The position numbers and the translations under genes were made by a program. Below are positions 28,501 to 36,405 of a DNA stretch of 64,000 bases, one piece after another. The stretch is taken from NCBI RefSeq assembly GCF_047663525.1, contig NC_092588.1:106101001-106165000 (forward strand), given 5' to 3'. Source of the DNA: Anas platyrhynchos (lineage: Eukaryota > Chordata > Aves > Anseriformes > Anatidae). Each line of letters starts with the position of its first letter. Within the stretch, counting starts at the first letter, position 1. A model generated the notes under the pieces. It saw nothing but the letters and a program-made list of their open reading frames with translations, made no database searches and was not told the origin of the DNA.

Positions 28501-31500
28501 AACTATTCTAATGAAAAACAGCTGCATAGCAAAAAAAGTATATCCAATGAGAAAAAAAAAAGTCATGTTAACTTGCATTTTTAAAGGTAAAATTTATAGC
28601 AAGAATATATATATATGCATCTTTTGAGTATGTGCCTCCAAGACCTATTTGGACTATAACTCAAAGCTCAAGTCAAGTGCACAGCTACTATACACCATCA
28701 TATACATAACCCTACTTCTCCTGAGCAAATTCCATCAGGACATCAGCTATCAATGCTTGCTGAGGGAAGAAAATTTAAAGATAAAAGGCAAGTCTAACAC
28801 AGAAGAAAAACTATGTATAGTGACACAGCAGATGTTAATTCTCTACTTTATATCGGAATTAAACTATAAAAGGTGGTGGGTTTATTTTTGGCAGAAGTAA
28901 TAGTTAATGTCTAGTAAATATCTGTATTAAGGGGAATTGAATAGTCAATTTTTTTTCTGCAGAAGACTAGATTTCAATTTAGACGTGGGAGAGAAATTAG
29001 GAATAAAATCAAGTAGCTAATAATATAAAAGCGTATGTTCAAAACTGTAAAAGAAGCAAAGCACTAACTATTCTGGATAGACTTTCTTTGCACCTTTTTA
29101 CCAGTACACATTATGGAGAATTAAGTAATCTAGTAGTACTGAAACAGAAATACACAGGAATTTGACTTTACCTCCTTCCTTCCTAAATAATGAAATAAAA
29201 AACAAATAATATGATCAAAAATCATAGGAACTACAGAAGCCTGAACTTTTTCCCTTATCTGAAACTTGCTAACGTTTAATTTGTTTTACCTAAAACAAGA
29301 ACTCCCTATCCAACAAGCTGGAAGTAACTGGGCTCATTAAAACCTGCCTCATTAAGATGAGCATTAAATATGTTTATTTCCTTCAACAGAGTAAGTGCAA
29401 GTTATTTAAACCTTACAAGCACACCTTTTTCTCTTCCAACTCTGCTTTCAAGGAACCCAATTCTTCCTGGCCCTTTTCCAGAGGCAGGATTTTCTGCAGC
29501 ATCTGCTCCACTTGGCAACGTAGAGCAGAGATCTCTCTGAAACAGGAAATGTTATTTAAATTTTTAAAAACTGCCAAAAAATATGTGCACTTTTAAAGCC
29601 TAAACTCAGTGTTCTGATTCTTCAGGCAAACTTCCAAGTATTTTGCTTTTCCCTATGGAAAAAACCTCTGACAGATACCCAAACGCTTGAAGAGCCTAAG
29701 TGTTCTCATTTTTCCATCTAACATTTTACATTCAAAGAATATTCAAGATCTGATTTTGAAACATTAAATGGAGCCTGAAGTTGAAAGTGGACAGCCTGCC
29801 TGTACTACACAAGAGTACAGCCCAGCTACATACACCGAAGCATCAGGAAAAAGTGTCTCCACGGAAGCTGTGCCACAAATTTAGAGCAGAGTCCAACCAT
29901 GGGACTTTTCAGCAGGCAGAACACAAAGTCTGTAAAGATGATGTGCTGTCTTTTCCTCTATTAATAAGTAGAGCAAGTAAGGGTACCCAATCACAAACTC
30001 TAAGTCAAAATACTTCAGGCAAACAGGGTCTCCCCAAATAGGCTTATATTTAGCCACCACCAAAAGACGAGCTCTGCATTTCCATTCAGTCATTTCAGGC
30101 TCTTATGCAATACAGTGCCAGGAGAAGTATTTCACACATGTACAGCGAAGGCAGGGCAGATTTCCCCCCTCAAGGGCATCTTTGCTAACTGTGGCCTCAG
30201 AGGCATGCCAAAAGAAAGGATCAGTTTAATAGTTCAGTGTAGACTGAGAACCATTGCAGCAGACTCCCGAAACTGTCCAAGACACAGAGAATACTGAAGA
30301 TACAGTAAACAGTTCAGATCAAACTTACCTTTCAGCAAACTGAAGCTGTAATCTCTTGTTAAGGTTGAAATTTAAAACAGTCTGCCCTACTTCCTTAAGT
30401 ATATTTCAGTCCAGTCACCACTTGTAAACAAATATTTAATGACTTCCACCCAACAAGCGAATTATGTGTTTGTGTTATGTTATGTGTTTAACAAAAACAT
30501 TTCTGTATGTTGAAGTGAATAAGCAGGGCTTCTTCTGCTTGAAAAAAACTGAGTCATTATCAGCAATGCACATTTGAAATAGCCCACATTAAACCATATA
30601 TGAGACACAACCAGACCTTAAGTACGTAAGTTTAATTCCAAAGCTCTATTTTCTTTAATTCTCCAGTCTGTTCTTTACTAGAGAAGCACCCTCTCTTAAA
30701 TTAAGCCTTAAATAAAAAATCTCAAGCCCCCTTATCAGAAATGTTGAAAAATATACTAATTCTATAAGAGAAATGAAAAATATACTAATTCTGTAAGAAA
30801 GCTAATAGAAAAATAAAGGATATCAGTGCATTTCTGTTGATATTCAGTCAGCAAACGACTGCAAGAAAAACAAAACATTAGTCATAAAAACCAACTGTAC
30901 TAGTCACTTTCTCAGATGATTTTGACAACTACATCCTAAAATACTTTCCTTTTGCTATATAGATAAATGCAGGAAATAAACGATTGGTTTGCATTTTCTG
31001 ATAGAAGTCAACATAACCCTTTTGTTTCATCAAGCCACTCAAACCTCAAATCAGACTTCTTTAAAATGAAAATACAACCAAACAGCTAGCAATTAGGTGA
31101 CGCTAATAACTATTTTCACCTTAAAAAAAAAAAAAAAGAAAGAAAAAAAGAAAAAAAGAAAGGAAACATAATATTTTGGTAAAGATGTTGTTTGCATATA
31201 TATATGGGCATGTATGTGTCTGTGTGTTTACATATATATGTATGGATGTATATGTTTATCACCAAATTAAATCCTAGTTTCCAAACTTAAAAGAATGCCT
31301 TCCTAGGAAAGAATGGAAGAAAAATAATTCAAAAGACTCTAAAATGCTTTAATATTTACACTATTCTCCTAGAAGCCATTGGAATATAACACCTATAACA
31401 TCTATTCTGACCCAAGGTGTATGGTGGCCCAAGGGGCAGCACCACGGACAGCTATTCCCTCCTTCCTTCACATTTTACAGCTTTTAAGAATGGAGAGAAG

Positions 31501-33406
31501 AACGAGGATGAGAACAGTGGAAGTTACTTCTGTGCAGAGAGTGCTGCATTACTTTCTCTTGCAACAATTAACGAGTCATCAAGTAAGGCAAAAAAGAAAG
31601 TGGCTGGGCCACAACTAAGTAGAGCAGAGGTAAATCACACGGGACTTGAGTGTACAGGCAGGATGAAGGACACAAAGTTTCAGGGTAGGAAAGTAATATA
31701 TGAAAGCACAAAGAGTAAAGGAGCCTTGAAGAAAAGGGTCTCAGTTAAACAGTGTGGGCCCTCTTAAAACCCTTCTGGAAACTAGATTAGCTAAAGCCAG
31801 ATTTACATTTATCTGGGAAAGGGTACTTAAGAAATAATCCATAACCATTAGGAGACATGGCAAGGATATCATGCCACGATATGAATGTATATGTAACATG
31901 TTTTGTTGATGGTTATTGAGAAGTGGAAGCAATCCCAGAAGAGAACTAAGAAAACGTTTTAGAACCTTATTGTTCTGACTGTCATACAGCCTCACTTTTA
32001 CATATTCTGATATTTCACTCCAGCAGCATTTCATACCTGAAAAGATTAGGTTTTCTTGAAAGGGTATGTATACACCTGTGCTTGACTTTTGGTTCTCATA
32101 CTACACGGTCAGCAACAGACAAAATGAAATAAATCCCTTCAAAGAGCTTCTTCTGCTAAATACCTGATCATAATAATAAATAAGGTACATAGCTACATAA
32201 AATATTCTTGTTTTTGCTACTACTACATCAAGATGTTTTAGGGAGAATAAAGAAGCCTTTAAATCTAGATTTAAGATCTGTTACTGAAAAAGTTACTTGC
32301 ATTTAGAGGATGATTTAGTTTTGTGCAGTAATGAATATCTACATCCCACAAAGCATACTTGCCGTATTACTTAAAGAAATTAAGAACAGTAACAACAACA
32401 ATACACTCGTGCAATTGTACTTACTCGCCATTGATCAGTTTTTGCTTCAGTGCAACTAATGCTGCTACATATTCATTTATATTCTGTAAGGAAGAGTCTC
32501 AAGTCGGTAAAGAAGTTCCACACCAAAAACAGTACCACACGCTGCAAACGCCCCCTGACCTGACTGCTGCTGGTCTACACAGAACAATAATCTGGTTTTG
32601 TGACTTCTCTTACAGGATAAATTATTGTTTACTAAAATACGTGTTAATTTTAGGGTTTGTGTACAAATATATATATATAGAATGTAGATTCCGCATGGAA
32701 GTATGCATGCTTAGATGAGGCCTTACTACAGTAGCTCTTCAAAATTTGCCTTTACGTTGGATTATATACAAAAATCGCTAACACTTTTTCTCTCAAAAGT
32801 GAAATTAAGGTTTTTTGTTTTTTTTTTTTTTTTTTCCTCTCAAAAATGAAATTGAGCTTTGGAGGAGTATTTCCAGTGAACAGCATCTAGTTCATTCAAG
32901 GTTACAGATTTCCCAGCCTCATCAATTGTAGCAACCCTAGGGGTGTTTGACCACCTATGAACCCTCAGCTGGGCCTTCTTTTCATCTGAAGGGGAAGCAA
33001 TGATAACCCGAAGAGTTACACTATATATAGATGTATAAAACCCGACACTCTCGTTTTAATGCGCTTTAAGGAGCGGCGGCGGGCAGCCTCCTCCCACCGC
33101 ACCGAAGCAGCCTGGAAAGGATACGACGCAAAATTCGCTAGCAGGTCCTCCTAGCCATGCCGCAGAGCCTGCGATGCAAAGACACGAGCCACTTTTCCGC
33201 CGCACACCGCACCGCACCGCGTCCCCGCCGCGCCGGGCGCCCCCCACACCCCACCACCCACCCGTCCCTCACCCCACAGCCCGCCCCGGGCCCTCCGGCT
33301 CCACGCCGGCGGCCGCTACCTGCTGCAGGACCCCGCAGTTGGCGCAGCCCCCCGTGGTGGCGGCGGTGCCGGCCGGCGGCGGCGGCGGCGTCTCCCCCGG
33401 CATCAT
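1393..33406 (-). CDS. ICE1: ICE1, little elongation complex subunit 1 (complete, 20 coding exons)
   Basis: ICE1 is the scaffold of the little elongation complex (with ICE2, ELL and ZC3H8), which promotes RNA polymerase II transcription of snRNA genes in Cajal and histone locus bodies. Coding exons in transcript order (plus-strand coordinates): 33320-33406, 32425-32483, 30824-30858, 30329-30347, 29425-29536, 28355-28431, 23279-23316, 21560-21642, 21253-21292, 21109-21165, 19969-20058, 19826-19879, 13447-13796, 8087-12835, 7077-7245, 5657-5817, 4727-4917, 3292-3398, 2488-2586, 1393-1574. They sum to 6,759 nt with every phase matching, so 2,252 residues plus stop. Residues about 30-235 are Lys/Glu-rich coiled coil. 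Residues 368-1950 are one acidic, Ser/Glu-rich exon ending in conserved proline-rich and C-terminal blocks. Residues 1951-2252 form the highly conserved C-terminal region. All introns are GT-AG except intron 3 (AT-AC). The human comparison is from memory. Confidence 0.96.
2488..2586 (-). CDS. ICE1: ICE1 coding exon 19
   Basis: Reads [20 protein letters not shown] and [12 protein letters not shown], matching human [20 protein letters not shown]. 99 nt. Acceptor ttcag, donor gtaatg. Confidence 0.96.
3292..3398 (-). CDS. ICE1: ICE1 coding exon 18
   Basis: Reads [18 protein letters not shown] and later [12 protein letters not shown], matching human KELWPVMDKWIKYRKGH and DIIIASILRLIG. 107 nt. Acceptor cacag, donor gtaag. 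Confidence 0.96.
4727..4917 (-). CDS. ICE1: ICE1 coding exon 17
   Basis: Contains [20 protein letters not shown] and WTHDNVI, matching human EKFGEDLSDNTWEYIFAIDL and WTHDNII. 191 nt. Acceptor tccag, donor gtattg. Confidence 0.97.
5657..5817 (-). CDS. ICE1: ICE1 coding exon 16
   Basis: Contains [10 protein letters not shown] and [18 protein letters not shown], matching human FIANMWHDIF and [18 protein letters not shown]. 161 nt. Acceptor cctag, donor gtaact. Confidence 0.97.
6247..6303 (+). repeat. Triplicated TTTATCTTGGAGT motif
   Basis: Three copies of a TTTATCTTGGAGT core, irregularly spaced, within ICE1 intron 15. Confidence 0.85.
7077..7245 (-). CDS. ICE1: ICE1 coding exon 15
   Basis: Includes [20 protein letters not shown] and FCYSLLKE, nearly identical to human ICE1. 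56 codons plus 1 nt. Acceptor tatag, donor gtatag. Confidence 0.97.
8087..12835 (-). CDS. ICE1: ICE1 coding exon 14 (giant 4,749-nt exon)
   Basis: Encodes 1,583 residues (about 368-1950), phase 0 at both ends. It begins [14 protein letters not shown] (human ETYFGEYTDSSDND). A long Ser/Glu/Asn-rich, low-conservation stretch follows. The conserved blocks come late: [18 protein letters not shown] near residue 1607; ILSSPLKFC and [32 protein letters not shown] near 1731; [11 protein letters not shown]; and [13 protein letters not shown] near 1915. Acceptor taaag, donor gtaagc. The plus-strand open frames across this interval are shadows. Confidence 0.97.
13447..13796 (-). CDS. ICE1: ICE1 coding exon 13
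   Basis: Encodes 116 residues (about 251-367), ending with [18 protein letters not shown]. This is the counterpart of the human FFKLPPPLLSPVPSPPP block. Acceptor gaag, donor gtgagt. It ends in phase 0. Confidence 0.92.
14513..14553 (+). repeat. (TG)n dinucleotide repeat
   Basis: T-run, then about 10 TG units, then another T-run, in ICE1 intron 12. Confidence 0.9.
16356..17028 (-). mobile_element. CR1 LINE fragment
   Basis: Opens on the plus strand with the antisense CR1 3' end ('atcacagaatagtttgggtt', 'ggaagggaccttaaagatca') and continues through the usual 'ccagagctgaacgcagtgct' block. A 5'-truncated copy in ICE1 intron 12. Confidence 0.9.
17936..17983 (+). repeat. A-rich (CAAAAA)n tract
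   Basis: A-run followed by several CAAAAA units, in ICE1 intron 12. Low-complexity DNA; the Lys-rich open frames across it are artefacts. Confidence 0.9.
19826..19879 (-). CDS. ICE1: ICE1 coding exon 12
   Basis: A 54-nt basic linker exon reading [17 protein letters not shown]. It is accepted for its acceptor (ttcag), its donor (gtaggt) and the fit of its phase between exons 11 and 13. Sequence conservation here is weak. Confidence 0.82.
19969..20058 (-). CDS. ICE1: ICE1 coding exon 11
   Basis: Reads [15 protein letters not shown] and onward, matching human RKVKLLLKELWLCVN, the most conserved point near the end of the coiled coil. Donor gtgaga. 90 nt. Confidence 0.93.
21109..21165 (-). CDS. 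ICE1: ICE1 coding exon 10
   Basis: Reads [18 protein letters not shown]. It corresponds to human RHIGTQISSDSYGSIDK. Acceptor caatag, donor gtaag. 57 nt. Confidence 0.9.
21253..21292 (-). CDS. ICE1: ICE1 coding exon 9
   Basis: A 40-nt exon reading [13 protein letters not shown]. It corresponds to the human ERLDEFSKQKNEK segment. Acceptor aacag, donor gtatgt. Confidence 0.88.
21560..21642 (-). CDS. ICE1: ICE1 coding exon 8
   Basis: Lys/Glu-rich coiled coil: [19 protein letters not shown] and more, matching human EAAVKQTQDFKQLRNEKK. Acceptor tgaag, donor gtaag. 83 nt. Confidence 0.93.
22785..23085 (+). mobile_element. CR1 LINE fragment
   Basis: Sense CR1 pieces such as 'ccctgcgaggacaggttcaa' and 'ctaactggcggtaaggaaaa'. 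Diverged, with both ends truncated. It lies in ICE1 intron 7. Confidence 0.65.
23279..23316 (-). CDS. ICE1: ICE1 coding exon 7
   Basis: A 38-nt exon reading [12 protein letters not shown], matching human [12 protein letters not shown]. Acceptor aacag, donor gtaac. It sits 5 kb from exon 6, across a repeat-rich intron. Confidence 0.92.
23650..24575 (+). mobile_element. Avian LTR, about 0.9 kb, CTGCAG-rich family
   Basis: Starts TGCATTGGGTTTACTTGG and ends GCCAGGGTCAACC. The interior carries repeated 'ctgcagcccatgg'-type and 'ctggagca' units, and a 3' part 'gtgagtgatctttttgtcctta' like an R/U5 region. It is related to the copies at 45330 and 55842. It lies in ICE1 intron 6. Boundaries are approximate. 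Confidence 0.65.
26236..27245 (-). mobile_element. CR1 LINE fragments (two pieces)
   Basis: 26236-26760 carries 'gtcattaatgaagatgttaa' and 'ggcccctgaggtatactgct', very like the copy near 52000. After a non-CR1 gap, 27120-27245 has a diverged 'ccaggtgtggcccc' piece. In ICE1 intron 6. Confidence 0.75.
27421..28025 (+). mobile_element. Solo LTR with intact 5-bp target duplication
   Basis: 605 bp, starting TGTCCTGGTTTCAG and ending GTTAAACCACGACA, flanked by AGTGT at 27416-27420 and 28026-28030. It has a TATATA promoter element near 27697 and an ATTAAA poly(A) signal near 27898. It lies in ICE1 intron 6, antisense to the gene. No internal retroviral genes are present. Confidence 0.9.
28355..28431 (-). 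CDS. ICE1: ICE1 coding exon 6
   Basis: Encodes [19 protein letters not shown] and more, matching human SSLKLYQDTHQEYARVKEE. The donor is gtgagt. A competing donor two bases earlier (gtgtga) would put exon 7 out of frame. 77 nt. Confidence 0.92.
29425..29536 (-). CDS. ICE1: ICE1 coding exon 5
   Basis: Coiled-coil exon containing [20 protein letters not shown], close to human QVEEMLQKISPLQKCQEELG. Acceptor tttcag, donor gtgtgc. 112 nt, ending in phase 0. Confidence 0.94.
30329..30347 (-). CDS. ICE1: ICE1 coding exon 4 (19-nt micro-exon after an AC acceptor)
   Basis: A 19-nt micro-exon giving ELQFAER once joined to exon 3 (G plus AG) and exon 5 (AG plus A). The preceding intron ends ...GATTAC. 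An AG acceptor two bases further in would break the frame. The donor is gtaag. Gene finders limited to GT-AG introns would probably miss it. Confidence 0.9.
30348..30823 (-). other. ICE1 intron 3: U12-type AT-AC intron (476 nt)
   Basis: On the minus strand the intron begins ATATCCTTT, the exact U12 5' splice-site consensus, and ends GATTAC. The branch-site element CCTTAAC (plus 30358-30364) puts its branch adenosine about 11 nt from the 3' end, the spacing typical of the minor spliceosome. Reading these ends gives the conserved protein across the junction. No GT-AG alternative does. Confidence 0.9.
30743..30801 (+). repeat. Tandem duplication, about 30 bp, inside the U12-type intron
   Basis: 'gaaaaatatactaattct' followed by 'taag' occurs twice in succession. 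It lies 20-80 nt downstream of the AT donor on the transcribed strand. Confidence 0.8.
30824..30858 (-). CDS. ICE1: ICE1 coding exon 3 (35-nt exon with a U12-type AT donor)
   Basis: Encodes [12 protein letters not shown], matching human LLTEYQKKC. The acceptor is ttgcag. There is no usable GT donor; the exon is followed directly by ATATCCTTT, the perfect U12-type AT-AC donor. Joining there to the next exon restores the conserved KC-x-ELQFA reading. Confidence 0.9.
32425..32483 (-). CDS. ICE1: ICE1 coding exon 2
   Basis: Reads [19 protein letters not shown], the start of the coiled coil, matching the human NLNEYVEALITLKQK block. Acceptor ttacag, donor gtaag. 59 nt, ending in phase 2. Confidence 0.93.
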
Positions 33407-33545
33407 GGTGCCCCCCGGCCCCCCGCGCTGCTCCCGCCCTGTCACAGCCGCGACGCCGCCTCAGCGAGGACCCAGCCGGCGCTCCTCCGCCTCCACGGAG
33501 CGGCCCCAACGCTGCCTGACTGGAAGCTCCCCGCACGGTCCCCCC
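33060..33545. promoter_or_regulatory. CpG-island promoter of ICE1
   Basis: Dense CpG and GC-rich sequence surrounds the ICE1 start codon in an otherwise AT-rich region, with GC boxes and no TATA box in the expected position. The transcription start is probably between 33410 and 33540. Long open frames on both strands here come from base composition. Confidence 0.8.
33320..33406 (-). CDS. ICE1: ICE1 coding exon 1
   Basis: Encodes residues 1-29. Two ATGs are in tandem (MMPGET), as in human ICE1; the upstream one at 33404-33406 is taken as the start. It continues with a proline run and a [10 protein letters not shown] end. The donor is gtagcg and the exon ends in phase 0. It lies inside a CpG island. 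Confidence 0.92.
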
Positions 33546-33757
33546 GAGGGCTTTGTCGTTAAATAAAGAAATAGAAGGTTGAAAGCCTGTGAAACGTCGT
33601 TGGGTTTAGTGTTTCAAGCATCATGGGAAAAGCTTAAGGCTGGGTTTCATCTTTAGTTGATTACATGGAGGAGTTGGTGATGACTGTCGATACCTGTGAA
33701 TAATGCTGCTTCCTCGTTCTGGCATTAGTAAAGAACTCGGGACTATGAAGTTCTAGT

Positions 33758-33828
33758 TAAATATAAATATAAATATAAATATAAATATAAATATAAATAT
33801 AAATATAAATATAAATATAAATATAAAT
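33758..33828 (+). repeat. (ATATAA)n hexanucleotide array
   Basis: About 11-12 pure copies of a TATAAA-containing hexamer, about 350 bp upstream of the ICE1 start codon and outside the CpG island. Confidence 0.97.
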
Positions 33829-34298
33829 GCTGAAAGAACATAGCAGAGAACTGCTACCGTTTACATAAAATCCAGATGAGAGCTAAGAGAAAGAAGTAGC
33901 CAGAAATAACTCTTGCTGGCCAGAAACAGCAGACAGAGAACATTGTATTATGGGGGAAAAAAATAAAAATAAATCTGTCTGTATGTTGCATTTGAAGCAC
34001 TCATAGCTGCTTGACTGACAGGTGGCACCTGCTCGCAGATTAGGCCAGCAGTCTCTGAACTTCTCCTGTATTGGGTTCTTTGCAAAGAAGTGAAAAGTAT
34101 TTCAGCGCATTATGTTGTTCCTCTTTCAAGACAGTTTCAGAGTCTCATCAAAGTGAAGTTGATGAAAGATTCCTACTTATTTCAGTGGATGTTGGTTCTT
34201 GCAACTTATACACCTGAAGTTTTCCTGAGAAGTAGCTCAAAAAGTGAACATTTAAGCTAACTAGAAAATTTTCAACTAACAAATTCTGGGATTAGTAG

Positions 34299-34350
34299 AA
34301 TCATAGAGTCAACTTCTAAGTAAGGCTCCTTAAAGATCACTGAAGGACAA
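34299..34350 (-). mobile_element. Short CR1 3'-end remnant
   Basis: 'agaatcatagagtcaacttc' followed by 'ccttaaagatcactgaa' resembles a worn antisense CR1 terminus. Too short to be certain. Confidence 0.45.
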
Positions 34351-35615
34351 GATAACAGAAGACAGACAGCAGAGGGGTAGCACAGTTGCCAATCCCCTAG
34401 CCTCGCTGCTTTTATGTTGTTGGTAGTTTTCCTGCCTTTATTTTACCAATGCAAATTAATCTATCAGCTCTGCTGGGAGTAATGCTAGTAAAATATTCTC
34501 AAGGAATAGGAACACAACTGTTCAGGGATCTCTGTTAACCAGGAGTGGAACAAGTTTACCCATGGACAGACTAAACTTGATCAGGCCCAATGCAGTCAGG
34601 AGTTGCACACACTACCCAAGCAAAGCCTCAAAGTACACACTACTAAGTATCAATACTAACTGATCTCAGGTGTAAGTGTACAGTATGATCCACACATGTT
34701 TAAATTAGGAGACTGGTTAAAAATCACGATAGCTAAAGCAATATTTAGCTTACACCAGTTATACTTGTATCTTGTATACTTGTATACTTGTATCCTGATC
34801 CCGAAGTTCTTCAGAAGTGAATTAAAAACAACAAGCTAAAAATGTTTTCCCTTTAAATAGCTGATTTTTTATTTTTAAAATAAAAGAGGTACCTTATACT
34901 TCAAACCTTAAGTCAACCTCTACAAATGCTAATTATCTTAGCTACTGTCAGAAACAGCATGCTTTAGAAGAGAACGCAGAGTCCTCTACCGTGTGCTGAG
35001 TCATTCAGAGCATCCATTTGGCATTTCAGTTTAGAATCCAGAATAAAGCCTATGCATTATATTCCAGATATCCCCAAAATAAAGACACGCACAGGCAAGT
35101 AATAAAATTGTAACATCATTATGTCTGAAAGGTTTGTGGATGTTGATTGCACAAACCACAAGTTTTTGCTTTCACAGAATTTTAAAGAAGTGGATGCTAT
35201 GGTTATACCTTGCTGTTGGTCCTTCTTTAGCGCAAGCTGTGCATGCGGAAATATCTTCTGCACGGCTTGTAAAATATTCCCTATTGAATTTTCAAAAAGT
35301 GGTTTAAAAATGTGTGATAGTGCTTTTCTAGGTGGAGCCACAATCCTCTTTGATTCTGGAACAAACTTCTTCATATCCATAAAAAATCCTTAGCTTTTGT
35401 TTTAATAGAATTAACATCTACTCGCAATTTCTCCCTACTTGCATATCTCTGAGGATAGCGTTGACACAGAGAACACTGCAGAGCTTCGACACGTTAGCAC
35501 TTTATATCTGCACCACAGTATCCTAATAAACAAAAAAACAAATGTTACATCAGTCAAGGTCCAGGTCTACAATATGCAACATTTAAAGAATTTGTAATGC
35601 CAAAACCAAACAGGT

Positions 35616-36051
35616 TGTCCTGGTTTCAGTTGGAACAGAGTTAATTTTCTTCCTAGTAGCTGGTAGAATGCTATGCTTTGGCTTAGGATGAGAAGAGTGC
35701 TGATAACACCCCGATGTTTTAATTGTTGCAGAGCAGTGCTTATACCAAGCCAAGGACTTCTCAGCTTCTTGCTCTGTCCTGCCAACGGGCAGGCTGGGGG
35801 TGCAGCAAGAGCTGGGAGGGGACACACCCAGGACAGGTGACCCAAACTAGCCAAAGGGGTATTCCATACCATCTGATGTCATGCTGAACAATATATAGGG
35901 GTGGCTAGCCGGGGGAGGAGGGCCGGACTGCTCAGGGTTAGGCTGGGCATCGGTGAGCGGGTGGTGAGCAATTGCATTGTGCATCACTTGTCTGTACACA
36001 TTATTAGTAGTAGTACTATTATCATCATTGTTATTATTGTTGTTATTGTTA

Positions 36052-36135
<84 letters not shown>

Positions 36136-36405
36136 TTCCTGTCTTATTAAACTGTCTTTATCTCGACTCATGGGCTTCACTTTCCGTTTCTCTCCCCCAT
36201 CCCAGAGAGGGAGGGGGAAGAGTGAGCGAACGGCTGTGTGGTGTTTAGCTGCCGGCCGGGTTAAACCATGACAGTCTTTTATTGTTGCTCTGCAACAATT
36301 AAAACATCGGGATGTTATCAGCAGTCTTCTCATCCTAAGCCAAAACATAGCATTCTACCAGCTACTAGGAAGAAAATTAACTCTGTTCTAACTGAAACCA
36401 GGACA
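35616..36405 (+). mobile_element. Compound solo LTR with inverted terminal copy
   Basis: 35616-36273 is a solo LTR (TGTCCTGGTTTCAG ... CCATGACA) of the same family as 27421-28025, with TATATA near 35891 and ATTAAA near 36146. After 12 nt, 36286-36405 is an inverted copy of its first 120 bp (about 4 mismatches). The whole unit is flanked by CAGGT at 35611-35615 and 36406-36410. Confidence 0.85.
36049..36135 (+). repeat. (TTA)n microsatellite inside the LTR
   Basis: Roughly 27 nearly pure TTA/ATT units. The sister LTR at 27800-27895 has only a shorter, interrupted ATT-rich stretch at the same place. The Tyr and Asn runs in translated frames come from this. Confidence 0.97.

Larger units (their letters stand above)
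21643..33319 (-). other. ICE1 introns 1-7
   Basis: Intron 7 has a CR1 piece. Intron 6 (23317-28354) has two LTRs and CR1 pieces. Intron 3 is the AT-AC intron. Introns 1, 2, 4 and 5 hold only simple repeats (A/G-rich at 31125-31165, poly-T near 32820). No nested gene was seen. Confidence 0.7.

Noticed and set aside
33138..33566. Gly/Ala/Arg- and Pro-rich frames of 120-132 codons at the ICE1 promoter
   Set aside because: CpG-island composition. The real coding part is only the 87-nt exon 1 in another frame.
36052..36348. Poly-Asn and poly-Tyr proteins
   Set aside because: Translation of the TTA microsatellite in the LTR.
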